In this document: in pieces, positions 1 to 6,499 of the stretch
Layout of the letters: each line of letters opens with the position of its first letter
How positions within the stretch are numbered: the stretch's first letter is position 1
NCBI RefSeq assembly: GCF_900491745.1
Contig: NZ_UETR01000025.1
Coordinates: 1-41,242 of the forward strand
Reading direction: 5' to 3'
Length of the DNA stretch: 41,242 nucleotides
Origin: Amarolinea aalborgensis
GTDB lineage: Bacteria > Chloroflexota > Anaerolineae > SSC4 > Amarolineaceae
Made by a program: the position numbers and the translations under genes
Notes under the pieces: generated by a model
The model's input: the letters and a program-made list of their open reading frames with translations, nothing else
Told to the model about the DNA's origin: nothing
Database searches by the model: none

Positions 1-42
1 GCTGCTGTGGCTGCGCCAGGATGGCAGCAACGGGATGCCATC

Positions 43-1554
43 CTATTGCTCGTAGGCCAGCCGGGCGAAGCGCAGGGCGAAACGCGAGAGGAAAAGGGCA
101 GGGAGCTCTCTGTGAGTTTCATGCCAACTGCCCCTGACCGGCTCGACTGTCGGTTCTGCGGCCAGGGTGGCTGTCGGGACGGGCGTCTCTGTCGGCGGCG
201 CAGGCGTCTCGGTGGGGGGCAGGGGCGTGTCCGTCGGCGCAACCGTGCTCGTCTCGGCCGGTGGTGTGGGCGTCGGCTCCGCCGCAGTCGGCGTCGCTGT
301 GATCTCCGCCGCGGTGGGCGTTGCAGTCACGTCGCCCGGCGTCGGCGTCTCCTCAGCAGTCGGCGTGGCCGTAATTTCAACGGGACTCGGGGTCTCCGTT
401 GGGGTGGCGTCAGGCGAGGTAGCTGTGATCGTCGGCGTCAACTCGCCGGGGATCCCTGATGGTGTTGGCGTCCATTCAGCCGTGGCTGTGATCGTGGCAG
501 TGACGCTGGCGGCGGTCGTCATGGTTGGGGTGGGGCTGGCCGGCGCTGTCGGCGTCGCGGTCGCCGTGCGCTTTGGCGTGTTGGTTGGCCGCGGCGTCCA
601 GGTCGGTGGCCGCCGTGTCGCCGTGGGCTTCAACGTTGGCCTGGGGCGCGGCGTCTTACCAACAACCTGCGTTGGCGTCGGCGGTAGGGCGGGCGGCGTC
701 TGCGGCGGCAGGCTATACTTCGGCGCCCACACAGGAATCTCAAGATAGGTGGCATAGGCCCGACCGTGGTCGGGGTCGGTCACGCCTTCTACCACAACGA
801 ACACGTTGCGCGCCAGGGCTTCATTCCACAACTCCGGCGGCACATCCACGGCCAGCCCGGGATCCACGATGATCGCGTAATCATGCGGGTACACGGCTAC
901 GATCATGCCGCTGATGCGGATCGGCGCCCACCGCCCCAGGTGCAGGGCTTCCTGGACCTCCCGCACCCGTTCCTCATTGAAAGAGCGTCGAAACTCCTCG
1001 GCCTTTTCAGGGTGCAGAGCTATCTGGACAGCCAGGTCAACCTCTTTCCCCAGGATCTTCACGCCATACAATCCATCGCCTGGATACGCGGCTTCGGCTA
1101 CCGAGAGCGTAGCCAGGCTGAACGTCACCAGCGCCAGGATGATCAGCGCGCTGGCCCAGGCTGGGCTGAGCGGCTGCGGCGCTAGAAACGAGCGCAGGAT
1201 CCTCTCCCACCAGGCGGTTGGCGGTGTAGACGGCCGGCGTAGCGCCGGCGATGATCGCACTGGCGGCTGGGCGGCCGGCGCTCTTTTGGCTTCACGCGCC
1301 GGCGACGCCGGCATTCGTGCAACCTCAGCCAGGAATTGGTCACGAATGTCGCCTTGAAGACGCGGCGCGGGCGGCGGCGGTTTGCGCAAGGAGGCGAAGG
1401 ATGCGACCGTCTCCAATGCTTCGCGCAGCTCGGCCGCCTGCTGCGGGTTTTGGCTCAGCCCTGGGTAAGCGGCCAGACATTCTTCCACGCTGGCGCCTTC
1501 GTCCAGGCGGATGCAACAGGCCTCGAACATGGCATCAAATGACAACTCGTTCAT
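43..1554 (-). CDS. DUF5667-type membrane protein with Thr/Pro-rich stalk, partner of ECF sigma factor
   Basis: A 503-residue protein, probably a membrane-anchored regulator or sensor paired with the adjacent sigma factor. Residues 1-65 form a cytosolic helical segment with the pattern common before such anchors (FEACCIRLDEGASVEECLAAYPG). One hydrophobic helix near residues 135-157 (SALIILALVTFSLATLSVAEA) is followed by a DUF5667-like region (YPGDGLYGVKILGKEVDLAVQ cut short here; HPEKAEEFRRSFNEERVREVQ in part). From about residue 285 the chain is a low-complexity Thr/Pro/Ala stalk made of TPTPTATPT-like units. The start codon overlaps the sigma-factor stop by 4 bp (ATGA), which implies translational coupling. 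An anti-sigma role is inferred from this pairing; no classical zinc-binding anti-sigma motif is visible. Confidence 0.85.
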   Translation of the reverse strand: MNELSFDAMFEACCIRLDEGASVEECLAAYPGLSQNPQQAAELREALETVASFASLRKPPPPAPRLQGDIRDQFLAEVARMPASPAREAKRAPAAQPPVRSSPALRRPSTPPTAWWERILRSFLAPQPLSPAWASALIILALVTFSLATLSVAEAAYPGDGLYGVKILGKEVDLAVQIALHPEKAEEFRRSFNEERVREVQEALHLGRWAPIRISGMIVAVYPHDYAIIVDPGLAVDVPPELWNEALARNVFVVVEGVTDPDHGRAYATYLEIPVWAPKYSLPPQTPPALPPTPTQVVGKTPRPRPTLKPTATRRPPTWTPRPTNTPKRTATATPTAPASPTPTMTTAASVTATITATAEWTPTPSGIPGELTPTITATSPDATPTETPSPVEITATPTAEETPTPGDVTATPTAAEITATPTAAEPTPTPPAETSTVAPTDTPLPPTETPAPPTETPVPTATLAAEPTVEPVRGSWHETHRELPALFLSRFALRFARLAYEQ

Positions 1555-2129
1555 TGCTCGCCATCCATGATACGGCGCAGGGCAATAACGGCGCGATATT
1601 GTAAGGCTTTGACGGCGCCCTCGCTCTTTCCAATGATTTGTGCAACTTCAGCAATGCTTTTTTCTTCCAAGAAACGCAGCGACACCACCTGCGCCTGTTC
1701 TTCTGTCAGTCGCGTGATGGCCGCGCGCAGATGATCTTCGGCCAGACGCTGCTCCGCGCTGTCCACCGGGTCATGCCGTTCACTGGGCATATCCGGCGCT
1801 TCATCCAGGCCAACCTGGCTGCCGCGGCTGCGACGCCGGAAATGATCTACCACCAGGTTGTGGGCAATGCGGTAAATCCAGCCTGAAAACGACGAAGTCC
1901 AGGCATGATCGCTGCGAATGGCTTCCAACATGCGCAAAAAGACCTGCCCGGTGAGGTCTTCAGCCAGAATGGCATCGCCCACCCGGTGGTAGATGTAGCT
2001 GTGGATGCGTGCGGTATATAGGTCGTACACCTGGCTCAGGGCTTGCGGGTCACAAGTCCGCGCACGCTCCAGTAACAACGCTTCGTCAAGCGCTGTTACT
2101 ATGGGCACCCGCTTTTCGTCTGCGTTCAA
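1551..2129 (-). CDS. ECF-family RNA polymerase sigma factor (sigma-70 regions 2 and 4)
   Basis: An extracytoplasmic-function sigma factor of about 192 residues that directs RNA polymerase to a small regulon. Region 2 spans about residues 25-100 (QVYDLYTARIHSYIYHRVGD, then FSGWIYRIAHNLVVDHFRRRS). Region 4 spans about 135-188 and has the expected helix-turn-helix (LTEEQAQVVSLRFLEEKSI, then IIGKSEGAVKALQYRA). It is the first gene of a two-gene unit with the DUF5667 protein. The longest frame begins with TTG at 2127-2129 and has only a weak ribosome site; a GTG a few codons downstream is an alternative start. The signal it answers cannot be read from the sequence. Confidence 0.92.
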   Translation of the reverse strand: MNADEKRVPIVTALDEALLLERARTCDPQALSQVYDLYTARIHSYIYHRVGDAILAEDLTGQVFLRMLEAIRSDHAWTSSFSGWIYRIAHNLVVDHFRRRSRGSQVGLDEAPDMPSERHDPVDSAEQRLAEDHLRAAITRLTEEQAQVVSLRFLEEKSIAEVAQIIGKSEGAVKALQYRAVIALRRIMDGEQ

Positions 2130-2220
2130 TGATGAAAGACGTCCATGAAACTGAAAAGACTACGCACCCAACGGCCGAGTTTGGCAAATTCGCGGGCCAG
2201 GCGCTATTGACCACCGGCTG

Positions 2221-2811
2221 TCAGCCGCCTTGCTCTCCGCCCGTGATGCGCCAAACCGTATAGATGCGCTGCACGGCCGTGAAATTCGTCAGTAGGGCCA
2301 GAATCCAGAGCGCCGGCAGCATCCAGCCGGTAATCAACCCGGCCACAAGCACGATGATGCGCTCGACGCGTGTGAACAAACCAGACTTGATCTGAATCCC
2401 CAGACCCTCCGCGCGTGCCCGCGTGTAGCTGACGAGCAGAGAGCCAATTAAGGTCGCGAAGATGAGGATGGTTGGCAGCCGGTTGCCTTGACCCGTGTAG
2501 TAGATCAAGAGACCCAGGAATGTCACCGCCTCTGAATAGCGGTCGAGCGTGGAATCGAGGAACGCGCCAAAGCGGCTGGTGCGGTTGGTCACCCGCGCCA
2601 GTGTGCCATCAATGGCATCGAAAACCGCGGCGGCGATCAGCAAAATGCCGCCAATCTGTAGATAACCGGCGGCCAGCACGCCGCTCACACACACCGTGAG
2701 CAGGAAACCGATCACGGTCAGGACATTGGGAGAGATATTGGTCACGCGGATCGTGCGAGCGATCGGCTCCAGGATGCCGGTGGCTTGCCGGCGCAAAAAT
2801 TGTGTCAACAT
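2221..2811 (-). CDS. CDP-alcohol phosphatidyltransferase, phosphatidylinositol-phosphate-synthase-like
   Basis: An integral membrane enzyme of 196 residues that swaps CMP on a CDP-diacylglycerol-type donor for a small alcohol phosphate. The full CDP-alcohol motif D-x2-D-G-x2-A-R-x8-G-x3-D-x3-D is present around residues 64-90 (DAIDGTLAR, FGAFLDSTLDR). The segment SYTRARAEGLG and the ending TAVQRIYTVWR resemble mycobacterial phosphatidylinositol phosphate synthase (PgsA1) more than glycerophosphate PgsA; this is family knowledge judged by eye. Five to six hydrophobic helices are apparent. It starts 2 bp after the stop of the PimA-like gene, so the three lipid genes form one operon. Inositol phosphate as the substrate is inferred from these neighbours. 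Confidence 0.88.
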   Translation of the reverse strand: MLTQFLRRQATGILEPIARTIRVTNISPNVLTVIGFLLTVCVSGVLAAGYLQIGGILLIAAAVFDAIDGTLARVTNRTSRFGAFLDSTLDRYSEAVTFLGLLIYYTGQGNRLPTILIFATLIGSLLVSYTRARAEGLGIQIKSGLFTRVERIIVLVAGLITGWMLPALWILALLTNFTAVQRIYTVWRITGGEQGG

Positions 2812-2813
2812 GA

Positions 2814-3989
2814 CTAGGGCTGCTTTCCTTCAGGCTGATGACTGATTTCATCATAGTAATCGAGCAAACGGGGGACGATGGCGTCCCATGTATAGCGCTG
2901 CGCGGTTTGGCGACCGTGCTCCCCCAGGCAGCGCCGGCGCTCGGGGTCGCGCAAGAGTGCGATCAGTGCGGCGGCCAGTTCGTCGTGATCGCCAGCCGGC
3001 ACCAGTAATCCCTCGTGTTCAGGCGTGACCAGGGTGCGGTAACCAACGATGTCCGATGCGATGATGGGCACCCCGGCCGCCATCGCTTCCAAGAGGACCA
3101 AGCCGAAACTTTCGAAACCCCGCGCCGGCGCACACACAATATCGGCGCGCTGGTAACACCTGGCCAGCCCAGCCTCGCTCTGCGGCCCGATGAAGCGCAC
3201 CCGATCCAATCTGAGCGCCGCCACATGCCGCTGGTGCACGGCTTCATCCGTCGCAGTATATGCGCCTGCCACGGTCAAGCGGGCCTGTGGGTGCTGGCGT
3301 TCTACCTGGCGCCAGGCGCGCAAGAGCACATCCAGCCCTTTGCGCGACTCCAGGCGGCCGACGAAAAGGACATCGGCGCCTGTCTTGCGCCATGCCAACG
3401 GCGCAGATCGCAGGCAGCGCGCATCAATCCCATTGGGAATCAGGCGGAAGCGCAGGTCTACAAACTGGTTCCAAAACGATGCCGTGGCTGCGGACACGGC
3501 CACATGACCATCGAGCAACGCCATCCGCGCGCGCCACAACCGTCGCGCCCAGCGATAGAGGCGGTTGGGGCCTTCCCGGTACGCATGAAAGGTGCCCATG
3601 ATCCGCACGTCGGCGCGGTCGCGGGCTGCGGCCAGGGCAGCCCAGGGAACCCCCGGCGCCAACGGTTCATGCACGTGGATCATGTCGAAATGCTCCTCGT
3701 CCAACAGCGTACGGATCCGCCCCTTGATTCGCGGGTCAAGGCTGATGTGCGAGACAGCGCCTGAATAGGGAAAAATGAACACATGCGAAGACAAATTGCG
3801 CAGGTTGCCATTGAGACCCATCGGGATGCGGCTCGCGGGCGAGGCTGAACAAGGCGCCAGCACCCGAACATGATGCCCCCGCCGTTCCAATTCCAGAGCC
3901 AGACCAATCACATGCTTGGTGACTCCGCCTGGTACGGCGATATCGTAGGGTGAGACGAGCGCAATGCGTCGCGTTCGAGTGCCTCCCAT
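2814..3989 (-). CDS. GT4 glycosyltransferase, PimA-like (phosphatidylinositol mannosyltransferase)
   Basis: A GT-B glycosyltransferase of about 391 residues. It probably transfers mannose or another hexose from a nucleotide sugar to a phosphatidylinositol-type lipid at the inner membrane face. The N-terminal acceptor domain shows PimA-like signatures: VPGGVTKHVIGLA, FPYSGAVSH and HVHEPLAPGVPW. The donor domain has FVGRLESRKGLDVLL and the GT4 E-x7-E motif in ARGFESFGLVLLEAMAAGVP. The start at 3989 (MGGTRTRRIALVSPYD) fits the family N-terminus and overlaps the upstream acyltransferase by 82 bp. The frame stays open upstream to 4106, but that part looks like read-through of the neighbour. Sugar and acceptor specificity are inferred from synteny and motif resemblance. 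Confidence 0.88.
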   Translation of the reverse strand: MGGTRTRRIALVSPYDIAVPGGVTKHVIGLALELERRGHHVRVLAPCSASPASRIPMGLNGNLRNLSSHVFIFPYSGAVSHISLDPRIKGRIRTLLDEEHFDMIHVHEPLAPGVPWAALAAARDRADVRIMGTFHAYREGPNRLYRWARRLWRARMALLDGHVAVSAATASFWNQFVDLRFRLIPNGIDARCLRSAPLAWRKTGADVLFVGRLESRKGLDVLLRAWRQVERQHPQARLTVAGAYTATDEAVHQRHVAALRLDRVRFIGPQSEAGLARCYQRADIVCAPARGFESFGLVLLEAMAAGVPIIASDIVGYRTLVTPEHEGLLVPAGDHDELAAALIALLRDPERRRCLGEHGRQTAQRYTWDAIVPRLLDYYDEISHQPEGKQP

Positions 3990-4879
3990 AACGGCGTTGT
4001 TAGCACCCATTGATCGGGCTGCCATGTAATGATTCGCTCCAGCTGAGCGCCCATGGCGGTCAGGCCATTGGTCAGCGTCTCTTCTTCGGTCGCCGCGGGC
4101 GCCCACACCAGCGGTTCATGAATGATCAACTCAACGCGGCCGCTGTGCAGGCGCTGCGCAGAGATAGGGATCAACGGCGCACGCCAGCGCATGCTGAGCC
4201 GCAAGGCGCCAACCGGTAGGCGAGCGGCGGCCCCACAAATCGTGACGGCCTGGCCGCTGCCGGTCGTGTCGCGATCCATCATCAGCCCCACCAGCCCACC
4301 CTGGCGCAGCGCGCGCGCCATGGGCATCAACACGGTGTCGCTGGCGACAAAACGATGACCGTGCGCCCCACGCACGCGGCATAACCATGCAAACAGCGCC
4401 GGCGGTTGCACTCGTTCAGCCGCAATGAGCGCCGGCCATCCGCGTGCGGCCAGGGCCTGCATGGCCAACTCGCCCCCCGCAAAATGACCGCCAAGCAAAA
4501 TCGCGCCTTGATCCTGCTGACGCAAGCGCTGCAGGACGGACTGGCCCTGAATCTGCACCATGTCGTGCAGCACCGCGGCGTCCAGTCGCGGCCCCAGAAA
4601 CAGGTCACGATAGTTAAGCCACAAGTGACGATAGGCCCGTTGCGCGGTTTGTACCACGGCCGGGTCTGCGGGCAGCCGCTGCAGCACATGACCCAGGTTG
4701 TGCAGCAGGCCGTGACGCGCCGCAGTTTTCTGTGACCATTGCCACCGCGCCAGGCTTGTCAACATCGCAGATGAGGCGGTTGGCGTGAGATGAGCCAAAA
4801 GCCAAGCGCCCACGCGCAGCGCGGCCCATTGCCCCTGCGCACCCGCGTCAACAAGACGTTTCTGTTTATGATGGTTCAT
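3908..4879 (-). CDS. Lipid A/PIM-type lysophospholipid acyltransferase, PatA-like
   Basis: A membrane-associated acyltransferase of the LpxL/HtrB family, about 323 residues. Mycobacterial PatA of this family acylates the mannose of phosphatidylinositol mannosides. The catalytic H-x4-E motif is visible in GGHFAGGE near residue 130, followed by the conserved MMDRD region and RAPLIPIS. The start ATG at 4879 (MNHHKQKRL) is preferred over the TTG at 4891, because a strong promoter has its -10 box at 4891-4896, leaving an almost leaderless message. It is the first gene of the PatA-like/PimA-like/PgsA-like operon. The actinobacterial gene order is pgsA-patA-pimA, so the set is conserved but rearranged. 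A general lauroyl-type acyltransferase role remains possible. Confidence 0.86.
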   Translation of the reverse strand: MNHHKQKRLVDAGAQGQWAALRVGAWLLAHLTPTASSAMLTSLARWQWSQKTAARHGLLHNLGHVLQRLPADPAVVQTAQRAYRHLWLNYRDLFLGPRLDAAVLHDMVQIQGQSVLQRLRQQDQGAILLGGHFAGGELAMQALAARGWPALIAAERVQPPALFAWLCRVRGAHGHRFVASDTVLMPMARALRQGGLVGLMMDRDTTGSGQAVTICGAAARLPVGALRLSMRWRAPLIPISAQRLHSGRVELIIHEPLVWAPAATEEETLTNGLTAMGAQLERIITWQPDQWVLTTPLWEALERDALRSSHPTISPYQAESPSM

Positions 4880-4890
4880 GACGCACAGCA

Positions 4891-4919
4891 ATCTTACCCT
4901 GAAACAAAACCACTGTCAA
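4891..4919 (-). promoter_or_regulatory. Sigma-70-type promoter of the lipid cluster
   Basis: On the minus strand there is a perfect -35 TTGACA (4914-4919), a 17-bp spacer and a -10 TAAGAT (4891-4896). The predicted transcription start falls about 5 nt before the ATG at 4879, so the acyltransferase mRNA would have almost no leader. Confidence 0.65.
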
Positions 4920-4936
4920 ACAATGAGACGCACAGT

Positions 4937-5315
4937 CTGATCTGGTGCATTTCAGTTTGGGGGCGGGTCCGACGTCGAGCGATTGAGGCTTCGTCGTGAG
5001 CGGCTCGACCGCACGGTTCGACAGGCTCACCGCACGGGGCCTGAGCTTGTCGAAGGCCGCTGCAACCACCTCCAAGCCCAACCGAAGCCGGCTACGCCGC
5101 GGAACTGAAATGCGCCCGCCACAAAATACAAACCTCTCGCGCGCCGTCAGGCCCGATAGGGCCTTCCACCTTGTAGCCCGATCCGTTCACGGTCGGGCGG
5201 CGTTGGTTGCGCGCACGCTATCGGGCCAGCAACCCCGCCGGAGGCCAAAGGCCATCCGGCTACGAGGTGCAAGCCCCTCTGGGGCTACGCCCCGAAATTG
5301 AAATGCACCCGCCTG
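4937..5315. repeat. Palindromic intergenic repeat region (REP-like)
   Basis: This gene-free stretch holds several structured repeats. One hairpin at 5017-5054 has a 13-bp stem with a single G-T mismatch (TTCGACAGGCTCA paired with TGAGCTTGTCGAA). A short motif resembling AACTGAAATGCRCCCGCC occurs three times: twice on the plus strand near 5104-5120 and 5296-5313, and once inverted near 4943-4970. Between them are further complementary blocks (CCCGATAGGGCC at 5151 against CTATCGGGCC at 5217). No coding potential is convincing here. It is best described as a cluster of REP-like or MITE-like elements. Confidence 0.6.
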
Positions 5316-5564
5316 ATCTGGCTGCAGAGACAAGCACGCGGGCAGCAGGGTTCATGCAGGATTTGCGGCAGGCACTGACCTGTGTTACAGTAGTGTTATC
5401 AAGATGTGGTCCTGATATCGCGCGTAACGGGGGAATGTAACCCGATGTTTTCGGCATGGACGCGTACCCGCTCAGTGCTGATTCAACTTGCTACTCGACG
5501 CCTGACCCTGTGGTACTCTTTGCGCTCCCAACGATCGCGTGCGGCTGAACCTGAGGATCAAACG

Positions 5565-6323
5565 ATGGACGCACTCCTGCAGCGCGCAGCCACGCTCCTG
5601 CGCAATTCATCCCGCACCGTCGTGTTGACGGGCGCGGGCATCAGCACTCCTTCCGGCATCCCTGATTTTCGCAGCCCCACCTCCGGTCTGTGGGCCACTT
5701 TCGATCCGCTTGACGTTGCTTCCGTCTGGAGTTTTCACGAAGCGCCGGAGCGTTTCTACGCATGGATGCGGCCGCTGGCGCGTCAGATTCTGGACGCGCG
5801 GCCGAACCCGGCCCACCTGGCATTGGCCCGCCTCGAAGCCGGCAACCTGATTCATGGCATCATCACCCAGAACATTGACGGCCTGCATCAACGCGCTGGC
5901 TCGCAGCATGTCCTGGAGGTGCACGGTCATCTGCGCACGGCCAGTTGTCTCGACTGCCACGCTCAGCGCAGCACCGACGGCCTGTGGGATGCTTACCTGG
6001 ACCGCGGCGAGCTGCCGCGCTGCGCCAACTGCGGCGCCGTTCTCAAGCCAGACGCCATCCTGTTCGGTGAACCGTTGCCCTACAACACCCTCCGCCAGTC
6101 GCAAGAAGACGCCCTGCATTGCGATGTCTTTGTGGTCATTGGCTCGTCGCTGGAAGTCGAGCCGGCGGCCGATCTGCCTTTCCTGGCGCAGCGTCGCGGC
6201 GCGCAGGTCGTTGTCCTCAACTACGTTCCCACGCCCATAGACCCACGCGCGGCCCTGGTCGTTCATGCGGACGCGGCCATAGTTCTGCCGCGCCTCGCCG
6301 ACATGCTCCTCGGCCCCGCCTGA
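5565..6323 (+). CDS. Sir2-family NAD-dependent protein deacylase (sirtuin)
   Basis: A sirtuin of about 252 residues that removes acyl groups from lysines using NAD. The Rossmann signature GAGISTPSGIPDFRS (from about residue 23), TQNIDGLH, the catalytic-site histidine in EVHGH, the zinc ligands CLDC and CANC, and GSSLEVEPAADLP are all intact. The start at 5565 (MDALLQRAATLL) matches the family length. The frame is open further upstream to 5406, but that part is repeat-derived and unlike sirtuins. It is monocistronic and followed by a strong hairpin terminator. It is a CobB/NpdA-like class member; acyl preference cannot be read from the sequence. Confidence 0.94.
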   Translation: MDALLQRAATLLRNSSRTVVLTGAGISTPSGIPDFRSPTSGLWATFDPLDVASVWSFHEAPERFYAWMRPLARQILDARPNPAHLALARLEAGNLIHGIITQNIDGLHQRAGSQHVLEVHGHLRTASCLDCHAQRSTDGLWDAYLDRGELPRCANCGAVLKPDAILFGEPLPYNTLRQSQEDALHCDVFVVIGSSLEVEPAADLPFLAQRRGAQVVVLNYVPTPIDPRAALVVHADAAIVLPRLADMLLGPA

Positions 6324-6360
6324 ACGATTTGCCCTGACCTCCTATCGCTGCAAAAACAGA

Positions 6361-6391
6361 AGGCCGCCCGGTATCTACCGAGCGGCCTTTT
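6361..6391. terminator. Rho-independent terminator, probably bidirectional
   Basis: A hairpin of AGGCCGC-C-CGGTA, TC loop, TACCG-A-GCGGCCT at 6361-6388 is followed by a T run. It sits 37 bp after the sirtuin stop. On the other strand it lies downstream of the gene ending at 6500 and is followed by a run of mostly T, so it may end both converging transcripts. Confidence 0.8.
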
Positions 6392-6499
6392 CATACAGGC
6401 GAACTCACACGATCACGCGAAATGCTGCAACCCGAATCCTGAATGTTAGACCTCGCGCGAGCGCCAATCCTTGTTCAGCATTCGTTGTTCAGCATTTCT

